Source: Microbacterium sp. 1.5R (GTDB taxonomy: Bacteria; Actinomycetota; Actinomycetes; Actinomycetales; Microbacteriaceae). From it: a DNA stretch of 64,000 nt. Positions 23,519 to 31,109 of the stretch are shown here, piece after piece. The DNA lies in the NCBI RefSeq assembly GCF_001889265.1, contig NZ_CP018151.1:806001-870000 (forward strand), written 5' to 3'. The notes under the pieces are model-generated. The model ran no database searches. It saw nothing but the letters and a program-made list of their open reading frames with translations, and was not told the DNA's origin. Each line of letters begins with the position of its first letter. Within the stretch, counting starts at the first letter, position 1. The position numbers and the translations under genes were made by a program.

Positions 23519-24127
23519 ATGAGTGAGGCGGCTGCAGTGATGCGATGGGGGTTCGGGGACGGACTCCGTGTCGTCTTCGCTGTCGCTGAAGAGTTCCCAT
23601 TCGTCCCGACACATATTGCTGCAGGTGCACCGGCCCCGAACAAGGCCGTGGTCTTCCGGTCGCTGTTCAACGAGTACTGGCCGAAGGTGCACCGGCATCT
23701 CGAGTGCTACCTCGACAACTCCGACGAGGTCAACGAGATCGCAGCTGAGGTGTTCGTCATCGCATGGCGGAAGTTGGACGCGGTGAAGCCGATGGGCTTG
23801 CGATGGTTCATCCGCACCGCCGACAACAAGCTACGTGACGTCGACCGAAAGGCTCACTCTCGCGCGCGGGCGATGGAAGCTCTCACCCGCGGACTGCGCA
23901 GCGCAGCTGACACCATCCATCCGCTGGACGCGTTGGCGCTGCAACAGGCGATGAAGTCGCTCAGCGCCCGAGAGCGACAGGTCGTTGTCCTCACCTACTG
24001 GGATGAGCTCAGCGCCGGAGAGATCGCCGATGTCCTTCGTTCCAGTCAGGCGGCTGTGTGGACGACCCTCACTCGCGCACGAGCGAAACTGCGGGCACAG
24101 CTTGAACCGAGGGAGCGGAGATCGTGA
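23519..24127 (+). CDS. ECF-type RNA polymerase sigma factor
   Basis: This is a 202-residue sigma-70-family factor. Region 2 spans about residues 48-110 (FRSLFNEYWPKVHRHLECYL, then EVNEIAAEVFVIAWRKL). Region 4 spans about 140-195 (LSARERQVVVLTYWDELSAG, then EIADVLRSSQAAVWTTLTRA). The first 45 residues are not typical of the family. ATG 23540 is an alternative start, and the real start could be later still. GAAAGG lies eight bases before 23519. The stop overlaps the GTG of the next gene, so the pair is coupled and the next protein may control this factor. Confidence 0.85.
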   Translation: MSEAAAVMRWGFGDGLRVVFAVAEEFPFVPTHIAAGAPAPNKAVVFRSLFNEYWPKVHRHLECYLDNSDEVNEIAAEVFVIAWRKLDAVKPMGLRWFIRTADNKLRDVDRKAHSRARAMEALTRGLRSAADTIHPLDALALQQAMKSLSARERQVVVLTYWDELSAGEIADVLRSSQAAVWTTLTRARAKLRAQLEPRERRS

Positions 24128-25098
24128 TCATTCCTGACGACGAGATCGACCGCCTGCTCCGTGCTGTCAACCCCGCCACGGCGTCCGCTGACGAGCTCAG
24201 TGTTCAGGCCATCGCTGTGCGCGAGAGCATCATCCGAGGCACGTACGCCCCCGCGCGACAACGGCGAGGATGGGCGTGGGGGCGCTTTGCCGTCGCAGTG
24301 GCGGCCATCGTGGCCATTGTGATCGTCGCGACCAACGTTCTCGCACCGGCCCAGCGGGCCACAGCGCTCACACCTCCGCCGTTGCAGTATGACAACGCTC
24401 AGCCGCTTGCGACAGTCGTGCAGGAGGCGAAGGAGCGCCTCGGGTCGACGGTGAGCGTGGTCCAGGAACGTCGAGTCTCCTCGCTCGTGTGGGGGTGGAG
24501 TATCGACCTGGCGAAAGAACGCGTCGAGTCTGTGCCCCAGAGGGTCACATTCGAGTGGGCGCCCGAGACCGGGTCCCGCAGCAGCATCATCGCCGGGGAA
24601 TCTCACTGGCCAGCCGGTGTGCGACCCGAAGGCATCGAGGAGAGCCCGTATCAACCGGGTGACACCATCACACAGCTGGTGACGGCACCACAGGATCTGA
24701 AGATCCCCGCCGATGTGATGAACCTGAATGACGGGTCTCGCGAGTCGATGGACAAGGCACTCACCAGCCTCGGCGCGACGGAGTCCTCATCATCGGGCGA
24801 GGTCCTCGTCGTCATCGGCCGGCTGTTGAGCTATTGGACCTTGACGAATGAGCAGCACAACATCCTCATCGACCGGCTGGTCGAGGCCGGTGGTGTCACC
24901 GTCCTGGGCGAGTCAACGGACCGACTGGGGCGCGATGTCATCGGATTGCGCGTCGCGGACCCGGCAACGACCTACCAAGACACGGTTCTCATCTCCCGCG
25001 ACACCGGCCGGATCGTCGGCATGGAGAACGAGCTGACGGCTGCTCAGGATTTCATCCCCGCTGGCGTCATTGGATACACACTCTGGGACGCCAATTAG
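24124..25098 (+). CDS. Membrane-anchored protein coupled to sigma factor (CU044_5270-like)
   Basis: This 324-residue protein starts with GTG 24124, overlapping the sigma factor stop. It has a 50-residue cytoplasmic N-terminus (IIPDDEIDRLLRAVNPATAS), one membrane span at about 53-72 (FAVAVAAIVAIVIVATNVLA) and a large outside domain. This matches the CU044_5270-type proteins that stand next to sigma factors in actinobacteria. It could act as an anti-sigma factor, but no zinc-binding anti-sigma motif is visible. The outer domain (VQERRVSSLVWGWSIDLAKE) resembles lipoprotein-like sensor domains of that family. Confidence 0.7.
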   Translation: MIIPDDEIDRLLRAVNPATASADELSVQAIAVRESIIRGTYAPARQRRGWAWGRFAVAVAAIVAIVIVATNVLAPAQRATALTPPPLQYDNAQPLATVVQEAKERLGSTVSVVQERRVSSLVWGWSIDLAKERVESVPQRVTFEWAPETGSRSSIIAGESHWPAGVRPEGIEESPYQPGDTITQLVTAPQDLKIPADVMNLNDGSRESMDKALTSLGATESSSSGEVLVVIGRLLSYWTLTNEQHNILIDRLVEAGGVTVLGESTDRLGRDVIGLRVADPATTYQDTVLISRDTGRIVGMENELTAAQDFIPAGVIGYTLWDAN

Positions 25099-25152
25099 GC
25101 GCCTCTCGGTGACCGGTCCGGTTTCCTACCGAGCAACTACGGGACTTCGGGC

Positions 25153-25824
25153 ATGGTGCTGCCGATGACTCTCAATCCGAACTTCGCGTTCTGGGAGCCC
25201 GAGATCGGCGACATGACGACCGCCAGTCACGCGGAGGTGTACTTCACCATCTCGTCGGTGCTGCATCGCGCACGTCACACAAAAGACGCCAAGTTCTCAC
25301 TGTTCGAACAGCCCGGGTTCGGCCATGTCCTGTCGCCGGCGAACTTCGACCGATTCAACGACCCTGTCATCCAAGCTGCGATCCTCCACGGTGCCCGGGG
25401 AACAGAATTGCATTTCGACAACCTGGAGCAGCAGAGCCAACACATGGCCTCAGTCATCGAGCGCTCGCCCAGCTACACGGAGCTGGCGACCAACCTCCTG
25501 GAAGCGGCGGCACCAGACAATGGATCTCGCACCCGTTACTCCCAGCTGTCGGGTGTTGCCCACGGTGAGCTGAGTGCGCTGCAGATGTTCCTCACCACCG
25601 AAGGCTTCGTTCTGCCACGAAACCTGCTGGTGGAGGCCGCCGCGATGGTGAGCGCGGCCTGCATTCTGGTCGGTGACAAGCTCCGCGATGTCGCGACATC
25701 GTTCGGGTCGCAAGAAGCGGCGAGGTGGACGGCCGCCCGAGACCGTGCCATCGCTGCGGCCCTCGCGCTGCAGCCCTGGGGAGAGCCAGAACCTGAGGAC
25801 GACGGCACCGCGGCCGAATCCTGA
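25153..25824 (+). CDS. Hypothetical protein, 223 residues
   Basis: I do not recognise this soluble protein. It begins MVLPMTLNPNFAFWEPEIGD, has a central segment with PGFGHVLSPANFDRFNDPVI, and a helical C-terminal half rich in Ala. It ends in an acidic tail PEPEDDGTAAES. No signal peptide or membrane segment is seen. The ATG lacks a clear ribosome site, so the true start may be elsewhere (ATG 25165 is in frame). It is the last gene of the accessory stretch after tRNA-Tyr and is followed by phased short repeats and a terminator. Confidence 0.55.
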   Translation: MVLPMTLNPNFAFWEPEIGDMTTASHAEVYFTISSVLHRARHTKDAKFSLFEQPGFGHVLSPANFDRFNDPVIQAAILHGARGTELHFDNLEQQSQHMASVIERSPSYTELATNLLEAAAPDNGSRTRYSQLSGVAHGELSALQMFLTTEGFVLPRNLLVEAAAMVSAACILVGDKLRDVATSFGSQEAARWTAARDRAIAAALALQPWGEPEPEDDGTAAES

Positions 25825-25875
25825 GTTTCGCCCGCTGGCACCTCAAGCAGGAGTAGGGCAGTCGGGGGTATCCGT

Positions 25876-25918
25876 GGGAATCGCGAAAGGAACGCGTGGG
25901 AAACGCGTAGGAATCGCG
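25876..25918 (+). repeat. Four tandem helix-phased repeats, GGAA-CGCG type
   Basis: Four copies of a GGAA(T/A)CGCG motif begin at 25877, 25889, 25899 and 25910, spacings of 12, 10 and 11 bases, close to one DNA turn. The units read GGAATCGCG, GGAACGCG, GGAAACGCG and GGAATCGCG. Confidence 0.6.
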
Positions 25919-25920
25919 GG

Positions 25921-25951
25921 CCCCGATCCCTGTAAAGGGTAGGACTCGGGG
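25921..25951 (+). repeat. Nested inverted repeat after the phased repeats
   Basis: CCCCGA (25921-25926) pairs with TCGGGG (25946-25951), and inside it CCCT (25928-25931) pairs with AGGG (25936-25939). It could form a forked hairpin. It may be a weak terminator for the gene ending at 25824 or part of a protein-binding site. Confidence 0.4.
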
Positions 25952-26009
25952 ACACGGGAAAAGCCCACCCTCTGTTCGTTGTTCTCGATCACGAGATCCA
26001 CGAGCCGGA

Positions 26010-26037
26010 GAAACGCCCCCGTCCTCGGGGGCGTTTC
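26010..26037. terminator. Bidirectional terminator
   Basis: GAAACGCCCCC (26010-26020) pairs with GGGGGCGTTTC (26027-26037), loop GTCCTC, followed by CTTTTC. It stands 16 bases past the end of the minus-strand fasciclin gene, so it serves both that gene and any transcript from the left. Confidence 0.85.
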
Positions 26038-26052
26038 CTTTTCACGGCGTGC

Positions 26053-26646
26053 TCACATCGCAGGAACCAGGACGCGATCGATCGTGTGGATCACTCCGTT
26101 GTTCGCGGTGATGTTCACGCGCCACAGCACCAGGGCCGGGTCCCGCAGGGTGGGGCTCTCGTCACGCAAGAAGACGCCGCGCGGCCGGACGACCCCGCCG
26201 TTGGCCATGGTGAGCGACTTCGACGTGATGACCTTGATCGGGCCCAGCTTCTTGCCCGCGACGACGTGGTACAGCAGGATGTCGGCGATCTGGTCGGTGG
26301 TGAAGGCGGTCGTGAGCGTGGTCAGTGCCGCCACCTCGGATGCGGGTGCGGTGCCCGTCAGGTCGGACACCAGCCGCAGGAAGGCTCGATCGTTCGGAGC
26401 GAAGACGGTGAACGTTCCCGCCGGATCTGCGAGCGTGCTGTCGAGGCCGGTGGCGAGCACCGCCTGGACGAGCAGGTCGTAGTCGTTGGCGTTTCGGTCT
26501 GGAGCGCCTCCTCCTGAGGCGGTGGCGAGAACATCGACGATGTTCCCCGAGGGGCGTGCTGTCTCTGCGGCCTGTGCGGGCGCGGCGGTCAGGACGAGGG
26601 CGAGTGCGGCCACCCCTGCGAGGGAGGCGCGGATCTTTCCAGTCAT
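26053..26646 (-). CDS. Secreted fasciclin-domain protein
   Basis: This 197-residue secreted protein has one fasciclin (FAS1) domain. The Sec signal is MTGKIRASLAGVAALALVLTA with a likely cut after AQA near residue 26. The FAS1 blocks are FTVFAPNDRAFLRLV (about residues 83-97), the conserved LLYHVVAG, and the closing VIHTIDRVLVP. The family mediates cell-surface adhesion; in mycobacteria such proteins are the MPT70/83 type. GGAG lies before the ATG on the minus strand. There is no lipobox. Confidence 0.9.
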   Translation of the reverse strand: MTGKIRASLAGVAALALVLTAAPAQAAETARPSGNIVDVLATASGGGAPDRNANDYDLLVQAVLATGLDSTLADPAGTFTVFAPNDRAFLRLVSDLTGTAPASEVAALTTLTTAFTTDQIADILLYHVVAGKKLGPIKVITSKSLTMANGGVVRPRGVFLRDESPTLRDPALVLWRVNITANNGVIHTIDRVLVPAM

Positions 26647-26797
26647 CGTTCAACTCCATTGTCGATCGGAGTCACGGCGAGGGTCGTGACACAGGGTTAT
26701 TCCGCTGGTCACCACCGTTCGGATGCACCGGCCGCGAAGTTTCTCTGAGCTGCCTCGGAGAGCGGAAGAGAGTTTCTGGACTGTATTCAAAAACATA

Positions 26798-26826
26798 TGG
26801 ACAGAGTGATCGGGGGCGCGCATAAT
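26798..26826 (+). promoter_or_regulatory. Predicted promoter of the 26865 gene group
   Basis: TGGACA (26798-26803) and CATAAT (26821-26826) are separated by exactly 17 bases, each matching five of six consensus positions. The rest of the 218-base gap between the divergent genes (26647-26864) holds an AT-rich tract around 26784-26798 and nothing else that I can name. Confidence 0.65.
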
Positions 26827-26864
26827 CGCTTCAACACCACCGGGCACCAGCGAAGGAGCACCCC

Positions 26865-27131
26865 ATGAGTGATGAGAAGGAAACGTCCGAACTGTTCTCC
26901 GAGGCCTCGGGGCCGAGTGGAGCATCGATCACGGACTGGACGGATCTCGGCCGAGAGATGTGGGCCTATCTGACCGGTCGCGGAGCGGCGGTCAACTACA
27001 CGTTCGAGGACATGACCGTGGAAGTCCCTCGGGATATCGGGCCGGATGCGCCTCGCGCGACGTGGAAGTTCAACGGCACGCTGCGCGTGACGACCAGCGA
27101 CAGCGAGTCCGGCGAGAGCCGGCCGGCCTGA
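26865..27131 (+). CDS. Small hypothetical acidic protein, 88 residues
   Basis: ATG 26865 follows AAGGAG at good spacing and the promoter at 26798, so expression is well supported. The product is acidic, with a disordered N-terminus (MSDEKETSELFSEASG), a short helical part (WTDLGREMWAYLTGRGAAVN) and a beta-rich end (YTFEDMTVEVPRD, TWKFNGTLRVTT). It is followed after 12 bases by the FHA-domain gene. I recognise no family; the shape suggests a small partner protein. Confidence 0.7.
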   Translation: MSDEKETSELFSEASGPSGASITDWTDLGREMWAYLTGRGAAVNYTFEDMTVEVPRDIGPDAPRATWKFNGTLRVTTSDSESGESRPA

Positions 27132-27143
27132 CGGCCTGCCACC

Positions 27144-28007
27144 ATGATCCGTCTCGATATCGACCTGAAGGTCGAGCACGTCGCTTCGGACGGCGCATCT
27201 CCGACTCGCTTCACGGTGCGTGCCGCGGGTCGGGAGGTCGTCATCTCGTTCGAGTCCACTGCGGGCCTCACCGGCATGGGTCGCCGCGAGCTCACGCAGC
27301 TGGCACCTCTCGCCGATGCCTTGTCGCGACGAGGCCTCAGCGTGCGTGTGGAAGGGCCGAAGGGGACTCTGCTCCAGCTCGGCGACGTCAGGTCAGGGCC
27401 TGTCGGCCGTGCGATCGCCGGGTCGTCGCACATCAGGCTCGGACATCTGTCGGCGCTGCTCTCGGAGGTGAAGCAGCGGGACGATGGCAGCCGGTTCCGC
27501 CTCCCCGCCCCGCCGACCACTCTCTTCCCCCTCGTTCCCACGTTGGCACGTCGGGTGCCGCGGCGGGTGACGACCACCCACTACCTTCCCGGATCCGGTC
27601 GACCACGGCTGATCTTCGCGGTCGGGAACGGCGACTGGAACAGCACCAGGCCGCGTGAGTTCGATCTCCTTCCCGGACGGACGACGATCGGCTCGGGCAA
27701 GGACGCCGACCTGCGGCTCGAGGGAGTGGAGGCGCTGCACGCCGAAGTCCGCCACAACGAGGACGACGAGTACGTCCTGTATTCGTACGCCCCCACCGGC
27801 GGCGGGCGGCCCAATCTGCCGCACAGCTCGGAGGATGCCCGGATTCTGCGCACCGGATCGCGGATCGAGATCGGATCCTGGCGGCTGGCGTTCTATCGTG
27901 AGGAGTTCGCCGATCACGGACGCCCCTTCGGAGGGCGTCAGGGTGGCGAGTACGCCTTCCAGAGGCAGCAGCCGATTCGACCGTACGGATCGGGGGAACT
28001 CGGCTGA
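27144..28007 (+). CDS. FHA-domain protein
   Basis: This is a 287-residue cytoplasmic protein. The first 110 residues form an unassigned domain. The C-terminal part (about 168-262) is a forkhead-associated domain: REFDLLPGRTTIGSGKDADL, then GVEALHAEVRHNEDDEYVLY, then LRTGSRIEIGSWRLAFYREE. The Arg, Ser and Asn/His positions of phosphothreonine binding are only partly clear (the usual RxxxGR is replaced by PGRTTIGSG; the SxxH position reads ALHAE). It should bind phosphorylated partners, and a Ser/Thr kinase is not in the window. It sits between a small acidic protein and a UPF0303 gene, in one probable operon. Confidence 0.85.
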   Translation: MIRLDIDLKVEHVASDGASPTRFTVRAAGREVVISFESTAGLTGMGRRELTQLAPLADALSRRGLSVRVEGPKGTLLQLGDVRSGPVGRAIAGSSHIRLGHLSALLSEVKQRDDGSRFRLPAPPTTLFPLVPTLARRVPRRVTTTHYLPGSGRPRLIFAVGNGDWNSTRPREFDLLPGRTTIGSGKDADLRLEGVEALHAEVRHNEDDEYVLYSYAPTGGGRPNLPHSSEDARILRTGSRIEIGSWRLAFYREEFADHGRPFGGRQGGEYAFQRQQPIRPYGSGELG

Positions 28008-28033
28008 ACAGACGCACACGAGAGGTACCGGAC

Positions 28034-28507
28034 ATGAGTGACCAGACACGGATCGCGCAGCTCGAGAAGGAGCACGTGGAACTCGTCCTGCGCCGCTTCG
28101 ACCGCAGGGACGCATGGGAGCTGGGTCGCTCGATCGCAGAACGGGCATTGGCCGAGGGCCACCCGGTCGCCGTGGACGTGCGCACCCCGTCAGGGGTCCT
28201 CTTCCACGCATCTCTGCCGGGCGCGACGGCCGACAACGACGCATGGGCGGCGAAGAAGGCGGCGACCGCTCTCAGGTTCGAGACCAGCACGGCTCTGCTC
28301 GAAGCGCGCATCGAGCAGGGCGGCCGGGACATGTACGAGCCGGGATGGCTCGATCCGGTCGTCTACGCGGTCGCGGGTGGGTCGGTGCCGATCCGCGTCG
28401 ACGGTGTGGGTGTCGTCGCGGTCGCGACGGTGTCGGGACTTCCGTCATCGGACGACCACGACCTGGTCGTCGAGGGGATCGCAGGGCTGGGTCTGCTCAC
28501 GGAGTAG
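28034..28507 (+). CDS. UPF0303 / heme-degrading-domain family protein
   Basis: This 157-residue cytoplasmic protein belongs to the UPF0303 group related to HbpS/GlcG, often annotated as heme-degrading domain proteins. The typical N-terminus (LRRFDRRDAWELGRSIAERA), the central LFHASLPGATADNDAWAAKK and the glycine-rich VAGGSVPIRVDGVGVVAVAT are present. True heme activity is not shown for most members. It follows the FHA gene by 26 bases. On the opposite strand, a lipoprotein reading frame overlaps its last 145 bases, probably because that gene is frame-shifted. Confidence 0.85.
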   Translation: MSDQTRIAQLEKEHVELVLRRFDRRDAWELGRSIAERALAEGHPVAVDVRTPSGVLFHASLPGATADNDAWAAKKAATALRFETSTALLEARIEQGGRDMYEPGWLDPVVYAVAGGSVPIRVDGVGVVAVATVSGLPSSDDHDLVVEGIAGLGLLTE

Positions 28508-29004
28508 CGGCGCGGATCTCGATCTCCGCGTATCGCGTATGGATAGTGGCAGTCGCCGGTCGCACCTGATCGCTCGCAATCGAGATCGGGTACGAGCATC
28601 AGCATCGGCGTCCCCGTGAGATCGGGCGGCACCTCGACCGACACCGAGGTCGCTCCGACCTCGAGACGTGAACCGGTGCGCAGATCGCCCTCGGGGGAGC
28701 GGATGATCACCTCGCCCGCCCAGAGCTCGTCGAGGCACTCGGGGGGATGCACTGACACGGAGACCGTCTGCCCGGCGGTGGCTGACAGCGGATCGACCGT
28801 CAACATCACAGCCACGCCATCGCAGCTGAGAGGGCTCGCACGAGGGGCGTCGCTGACCGAACCGGCGCCAAGGGTCGTCTCAGCAGTCGACGCATCGTTC
28901 GCAGGCTGAGTTCCGCCGGAGGAGGGCGAGCAGCCGGTCAGCCCGACGCTGAGCGTCGTCGCCGCGACAAGGATCCGCACAGCGCGCCGCATCGAGTTCT
29001 TCAT
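28363..29004 (-). CDS. Lipoprotein with probably frame-shifted C-terminus
   Basis: This is a lipoprotein of 213 codons as it stands. The signal peptide MKNSMRRAVRILVAATTLSVG ends in lipobox LTGC. The outer part is a beta-sandwich-like segment (VAVMLTVDPLSATAGQTVSV), ending near CERSGATGDCHYPYA. After that the sequence loses its character (IRGDRDPRRYSVSRPSPAIP) and runs antisense into the neighbouring UPF0303 gene. The break coincides with a perfect 7-bp tandem duplication at 28527-28540. Removing one copy gives CHYPYAEIEIRAATP and a stop at 28497-28499, a tidy end. I infer that the original gene ended there. ATG 28992 is an alternative start. Confidence 0.7.
   Translation of the reverse strand: MKNSMRRAVRILVAATTLSVGLTGCSPSSGGTQPANDASTAETTLGAGSVSDAPRASPLSCDGVAVMLTVDPLSATAGQTVSVSVHPPECLDELWAGEVIIRSPEGDLRTGSRLEVGATSVSVEVPPDLTGTPMLMLVPDLDCERSGATGDCHYPYAIRGDRDPRRYSVSRPSPAIPSTTRSWSSDDGSPDTVATATTPTPSTRIGTDPPATA
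28527..28540. repeat. Perfect 7-bp tandem duplication inside the lipoprotein gene
   Basis: CGCGTAT occurs twice in a row (28527-28533 and 28534-28540). Seven bases is not a multiple of three, so it shifts the reading frame of the minus-strand lipoprotein. Confidence 0.85.
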
Positions 29005-29035
29005 GACTCAGAGTGTCGCGGGCCGAGGCATCGTC

Positions 29036-29554
29036 TCAGTAGTCCGGGTGCAACCGCAGCCGTGACGCGATCTGAGCGGCCTGCTCAGCCGGCGTCAGAG
29101 CGATGTCGATCTCGATGGCCCGCTCGTCCGCCTCCAGGGGTTCGAGCGTCGCGAACTGCGAGTCGAGCAATGTGGCGGGCATGAAGTGCCCCTGGCGGCG
29201 CAGCATCCGCTCGAGGATCAGCTCGCGCTCGCCGGCGAAGTGCACGAACGTGACGGCATCCCGGCGAAGCACGTCGCGGTAGCTGCGTCGCAGAGCGGAG
29301 CAGGTCACGATGCCGGGCTCGCCGGCGTCGATGCGCTCATCGATCCACTCGGCGATGCGGTCGAGCCAGGGCCAGCGGTCCTCGTCGTTCAGAGCGTGGC
29401 CGGCAGCCATCTTGGCGACGTTCGCCTCGGGATGCAGGTCGTCGCCCTCTTCGAACGCCCAGCCGAGACGGCCGGCGAGCATCGCTGCCACGGTCGACTT
29501 TCCGGTGCTGGCGACGCCCATGAAGACGAGGACGGGTGCGTTGACGGACATCAT
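29036..29554 (-). CDS. gntK: Gluconokinase
   Basis: This 172-residue kinase phosphorylates gluconate to 6-phosphogluconate with ATP. The P-loop reads GVASTGKST at about residues 13-21, a small variation on the usual GVSGSGKS. It is followed by the family's EEGDDLHPEANVAKMAAGHALNDEDR pattern (two overlapping pieces, about 35-60), the CSALRRSYRD segment and the GHFMPATLLDSQ lid. It lies eight bases downstream of the gluconate transporter on the same strand, so the two form one operon for gluconate use, controlled by the divergent GntR-family protein. Confidence 0.93.
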   Translation of the reverse strand: MMSVNAPVLVFMGVASTGKSTVAAMLAGRLGWAFEEGDDLHPEANVAKMAAGHALNDEDRWPWLDRIAEWIDERIDAGEPGIVTCSALRRSYRDVLRRDAVTFVHFAGERELILERMLRRQGHFMPATLLDSQFATLEPLEADERAIEIDIALTPAEQAAQIASRLRLHPDY

Positions 29555-29561
29555 GGCGCGC

Positions 29562-30971
29562 TCAGACGAACATGCTCAGGACGAGGACGCCGGCGAGACC
29601 GGTGACGGAGATGAGGCATTCGAGTACTGTCCATGACTTCAGAGTCTGCGGGATGCTGAGGCCGAAGTACTCCTTGATGAGCCAGAAACCCGCATCATTG
29701 ACGTGCGACAGGAACACCGAGCCCGAGCCGATCGCGAGCACCAGCAGCGCGACCATGGGGGAGTCGAGGGTCTCGGTGAGCGGCTGCAGGATGCCGGCGG
29801 CGGTGATCGTCGCGACGGTCGCGGATCCCGTGGCGATGCGGATGACCACGGCGACCAGCCACGCGAGGATCAGCACGGAGACGGACGACCCGGAGACGAA
29901 CTGGGCGATCACGTTGCCGATGCCGGTGTCGACCAGCACCTGCTTGAATCCGCCACCCGCGCCGACGATCAGCAGGATGCCGGCGATGGGGCCGAGCGAC
30001 GAGCCGACGATGTCGTTGATCTTTGTGCGGTCGAATCCGGCGCCGCGGCCGAGGATGAAGAATCCGGCGAGCACGGCGATGAGCAGGGCGATGACCGGCG
30101 TGCCGAGGAAGTCGAGCGCGACCTTCCACGGGGCGTCGGAGCCTGCGGCCGAGATGTCGGCGACAGCCTTGGCGAGCATGAGGAACACGGGGAGCAGGAT
30201 GCTGAAGAGCGTCGCGCCGAACGACGGGCGGCGACGCTGCTCGATGCCCTCGTCCTCGTCCGTCACGAACAGCTCGGGGACCGGGACGTCGACCCAGCGC
30301 TCTGCGAAGCGGGCGAACAGCGGCCCAGAGATGATCACGGCGGGGATCGCGACGATCACACCGAAGGCGAGGGTGAGGCCGAGGTTGGCTCCGAGCGCGT
30401 CGATCGCGGCGAGCGGGCCCGGGTGCGGCGGCACGAGGCCGTGCATGGCCGAGAGGCCGGCGAGCGTCGGGATCGCGATGCGCATGAGTGGCGCCCCGGA
30501 GCGCCGTGCGACGAGGATGATGACCGGCACGAGGAGCACGAGGCCGACCTCGAAGAACATCGGGAGACCGATGACCGCACCGATGAGTCCCATGACCCAC
30601 GGCAGCGACCGTGCGCTGGCACGGCTGACGAGCGTATCGACGATGCGGTCGGCACCACCCGAGTCGGCGAGGAGCTTTCCGTAGATGGCACCGAGGGCGA
30701 TCAGGATTCCTACGCCGCCCATCGTGGTGCCGAATCCGGTCGAGAAGCTGGTGACCGATGCCGCGATGTCCATGCCGGCGATCGCGCCGGTGGCGAGCGC
30801 GCCGATGGTGAGCGACAGGAAGGGATGCAGCTTCACCCACGTGATGAGGACGATGATGATCGCGATCCCGAGCACTGCGGCGGTGATCAGCTGACCGGCG
30901 GGGCGGTCGGGGGCTGCCGTGTCGGCGACTGCCGTCATGAGCGCGTCGGCGGCGGGGGTGAAGAGTGCCAT
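29562..30971 (-). CDS. gntP: Gluconate:proton symporter, GntP family
   Basis: This 469-residue inner-membrane transporter has about 12-14 predicted spans. Family features include LITWVKLHPFLSLTIGALAT near residues 40-60, the conserved MHGLVPPHPGPLAAID stretch near 175-190, and SGSVFLSHVNDAGFWLIKEY near the C-terminus. These are all typical of GntP gluconate permeases. A short hydrophilic loop with EDEGIEQRRRP lies in the middle. It is first in the operon with the gluconokinase, and its promoter overlaps an inverted repeat at 31004-31018. Confidence 0.94.
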   Translation of the reverse strand: MALFTPAADALMTAVADTAAPDRPAGQLITAAVLGIAIIIVLITWVKLHPFLSLTIGALATGAIAGMDIAASVTSFSTGFGTTMGGVGILIALGAIYGKLLADSGGADRIVDTLVSRASARSLPWVMGLIGAVIGLPMFFEVGLVLLVPVIILVARRSGAPLMRIAIPTLAGLSAMHGLVPPHPGPLAAIDALGANLGLTLAFGVIVAIPAVIISGPLFARFAERWVDVPVPELFVTDEDEGIEQRRRPSFGATLFSILLPVFLMLAKAVADISAAGSDAPWKVALDFLGTPVIALLIAVLAGFFILGRGAGFDRTKINDIVGSSLGPIAGILLIVGAGGGFKQVLVDTGIGNVIAQFVSGSSVSVLILAWLVAVVIRIATGSATVATITAAGILQPLTETLDSPMVALLVLAIGSGSVFLSHVNDAGFWLIKEYFGLSIPQTLKSWTVLECLISVTGLAGVLVLSMFV

Positions 30972-31003
30972 GAGCTTCCTTGATCCGGGCGTGGTTTACG
31001 ACC

Positions 31004-31018
31004 TTATGCCGTACATAA
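31004..31018. promoter_or_regulatory. Candidate GntR-family operator
   Basis: TTATG (31004-31008) and CATAA (31014-31018) form an inverted repeat with a 5-base spacer, overlapping the -10 region of gntP. The divergent FadR/GntR-type regulator is the obvious binder. Confidence 0.5.
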
Positions 31019-31045
31019 TAAGCACGCATACCACGTCATGCGCAA
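31015..31045 (-). promoter_or_regulatory. Predicted gntP promoter
   Basis: On the minus strand TTGCGC (31040-31045) and TATTAT (31015-31020) stand 19 bases apart. The -10 overlaps the inverted repeat at 31004-31018, so a bound repressor would block it. Confidence 0.45.
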
Positions 31046-31097
31046 CATAACCGAAACAATCGCCTGAGACGTCCCACGTCAACGACCCTGTGGCGGG

Positions 31098-31103
31098 CAT
31101 ACT
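31098..31103 (+). promoter_or_regulatory. Candidate -10 of a leaderless GntR-family gene
   Basis: CATACT ends six bases before ATG 31110, with no ribosome site between, as expected for a leaderless message. Confidence 0.4.
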
Positions 31104-31109
31104 CGACAT

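Noticed and set aside
22192..26040. Attachment-site direct repeat of the tRNA-Tyr 3' end
   Set aside because: I looked for a second copy of the T arm and acceptor end downstream and found none; only short matches such as TTGTTCTCG occur.
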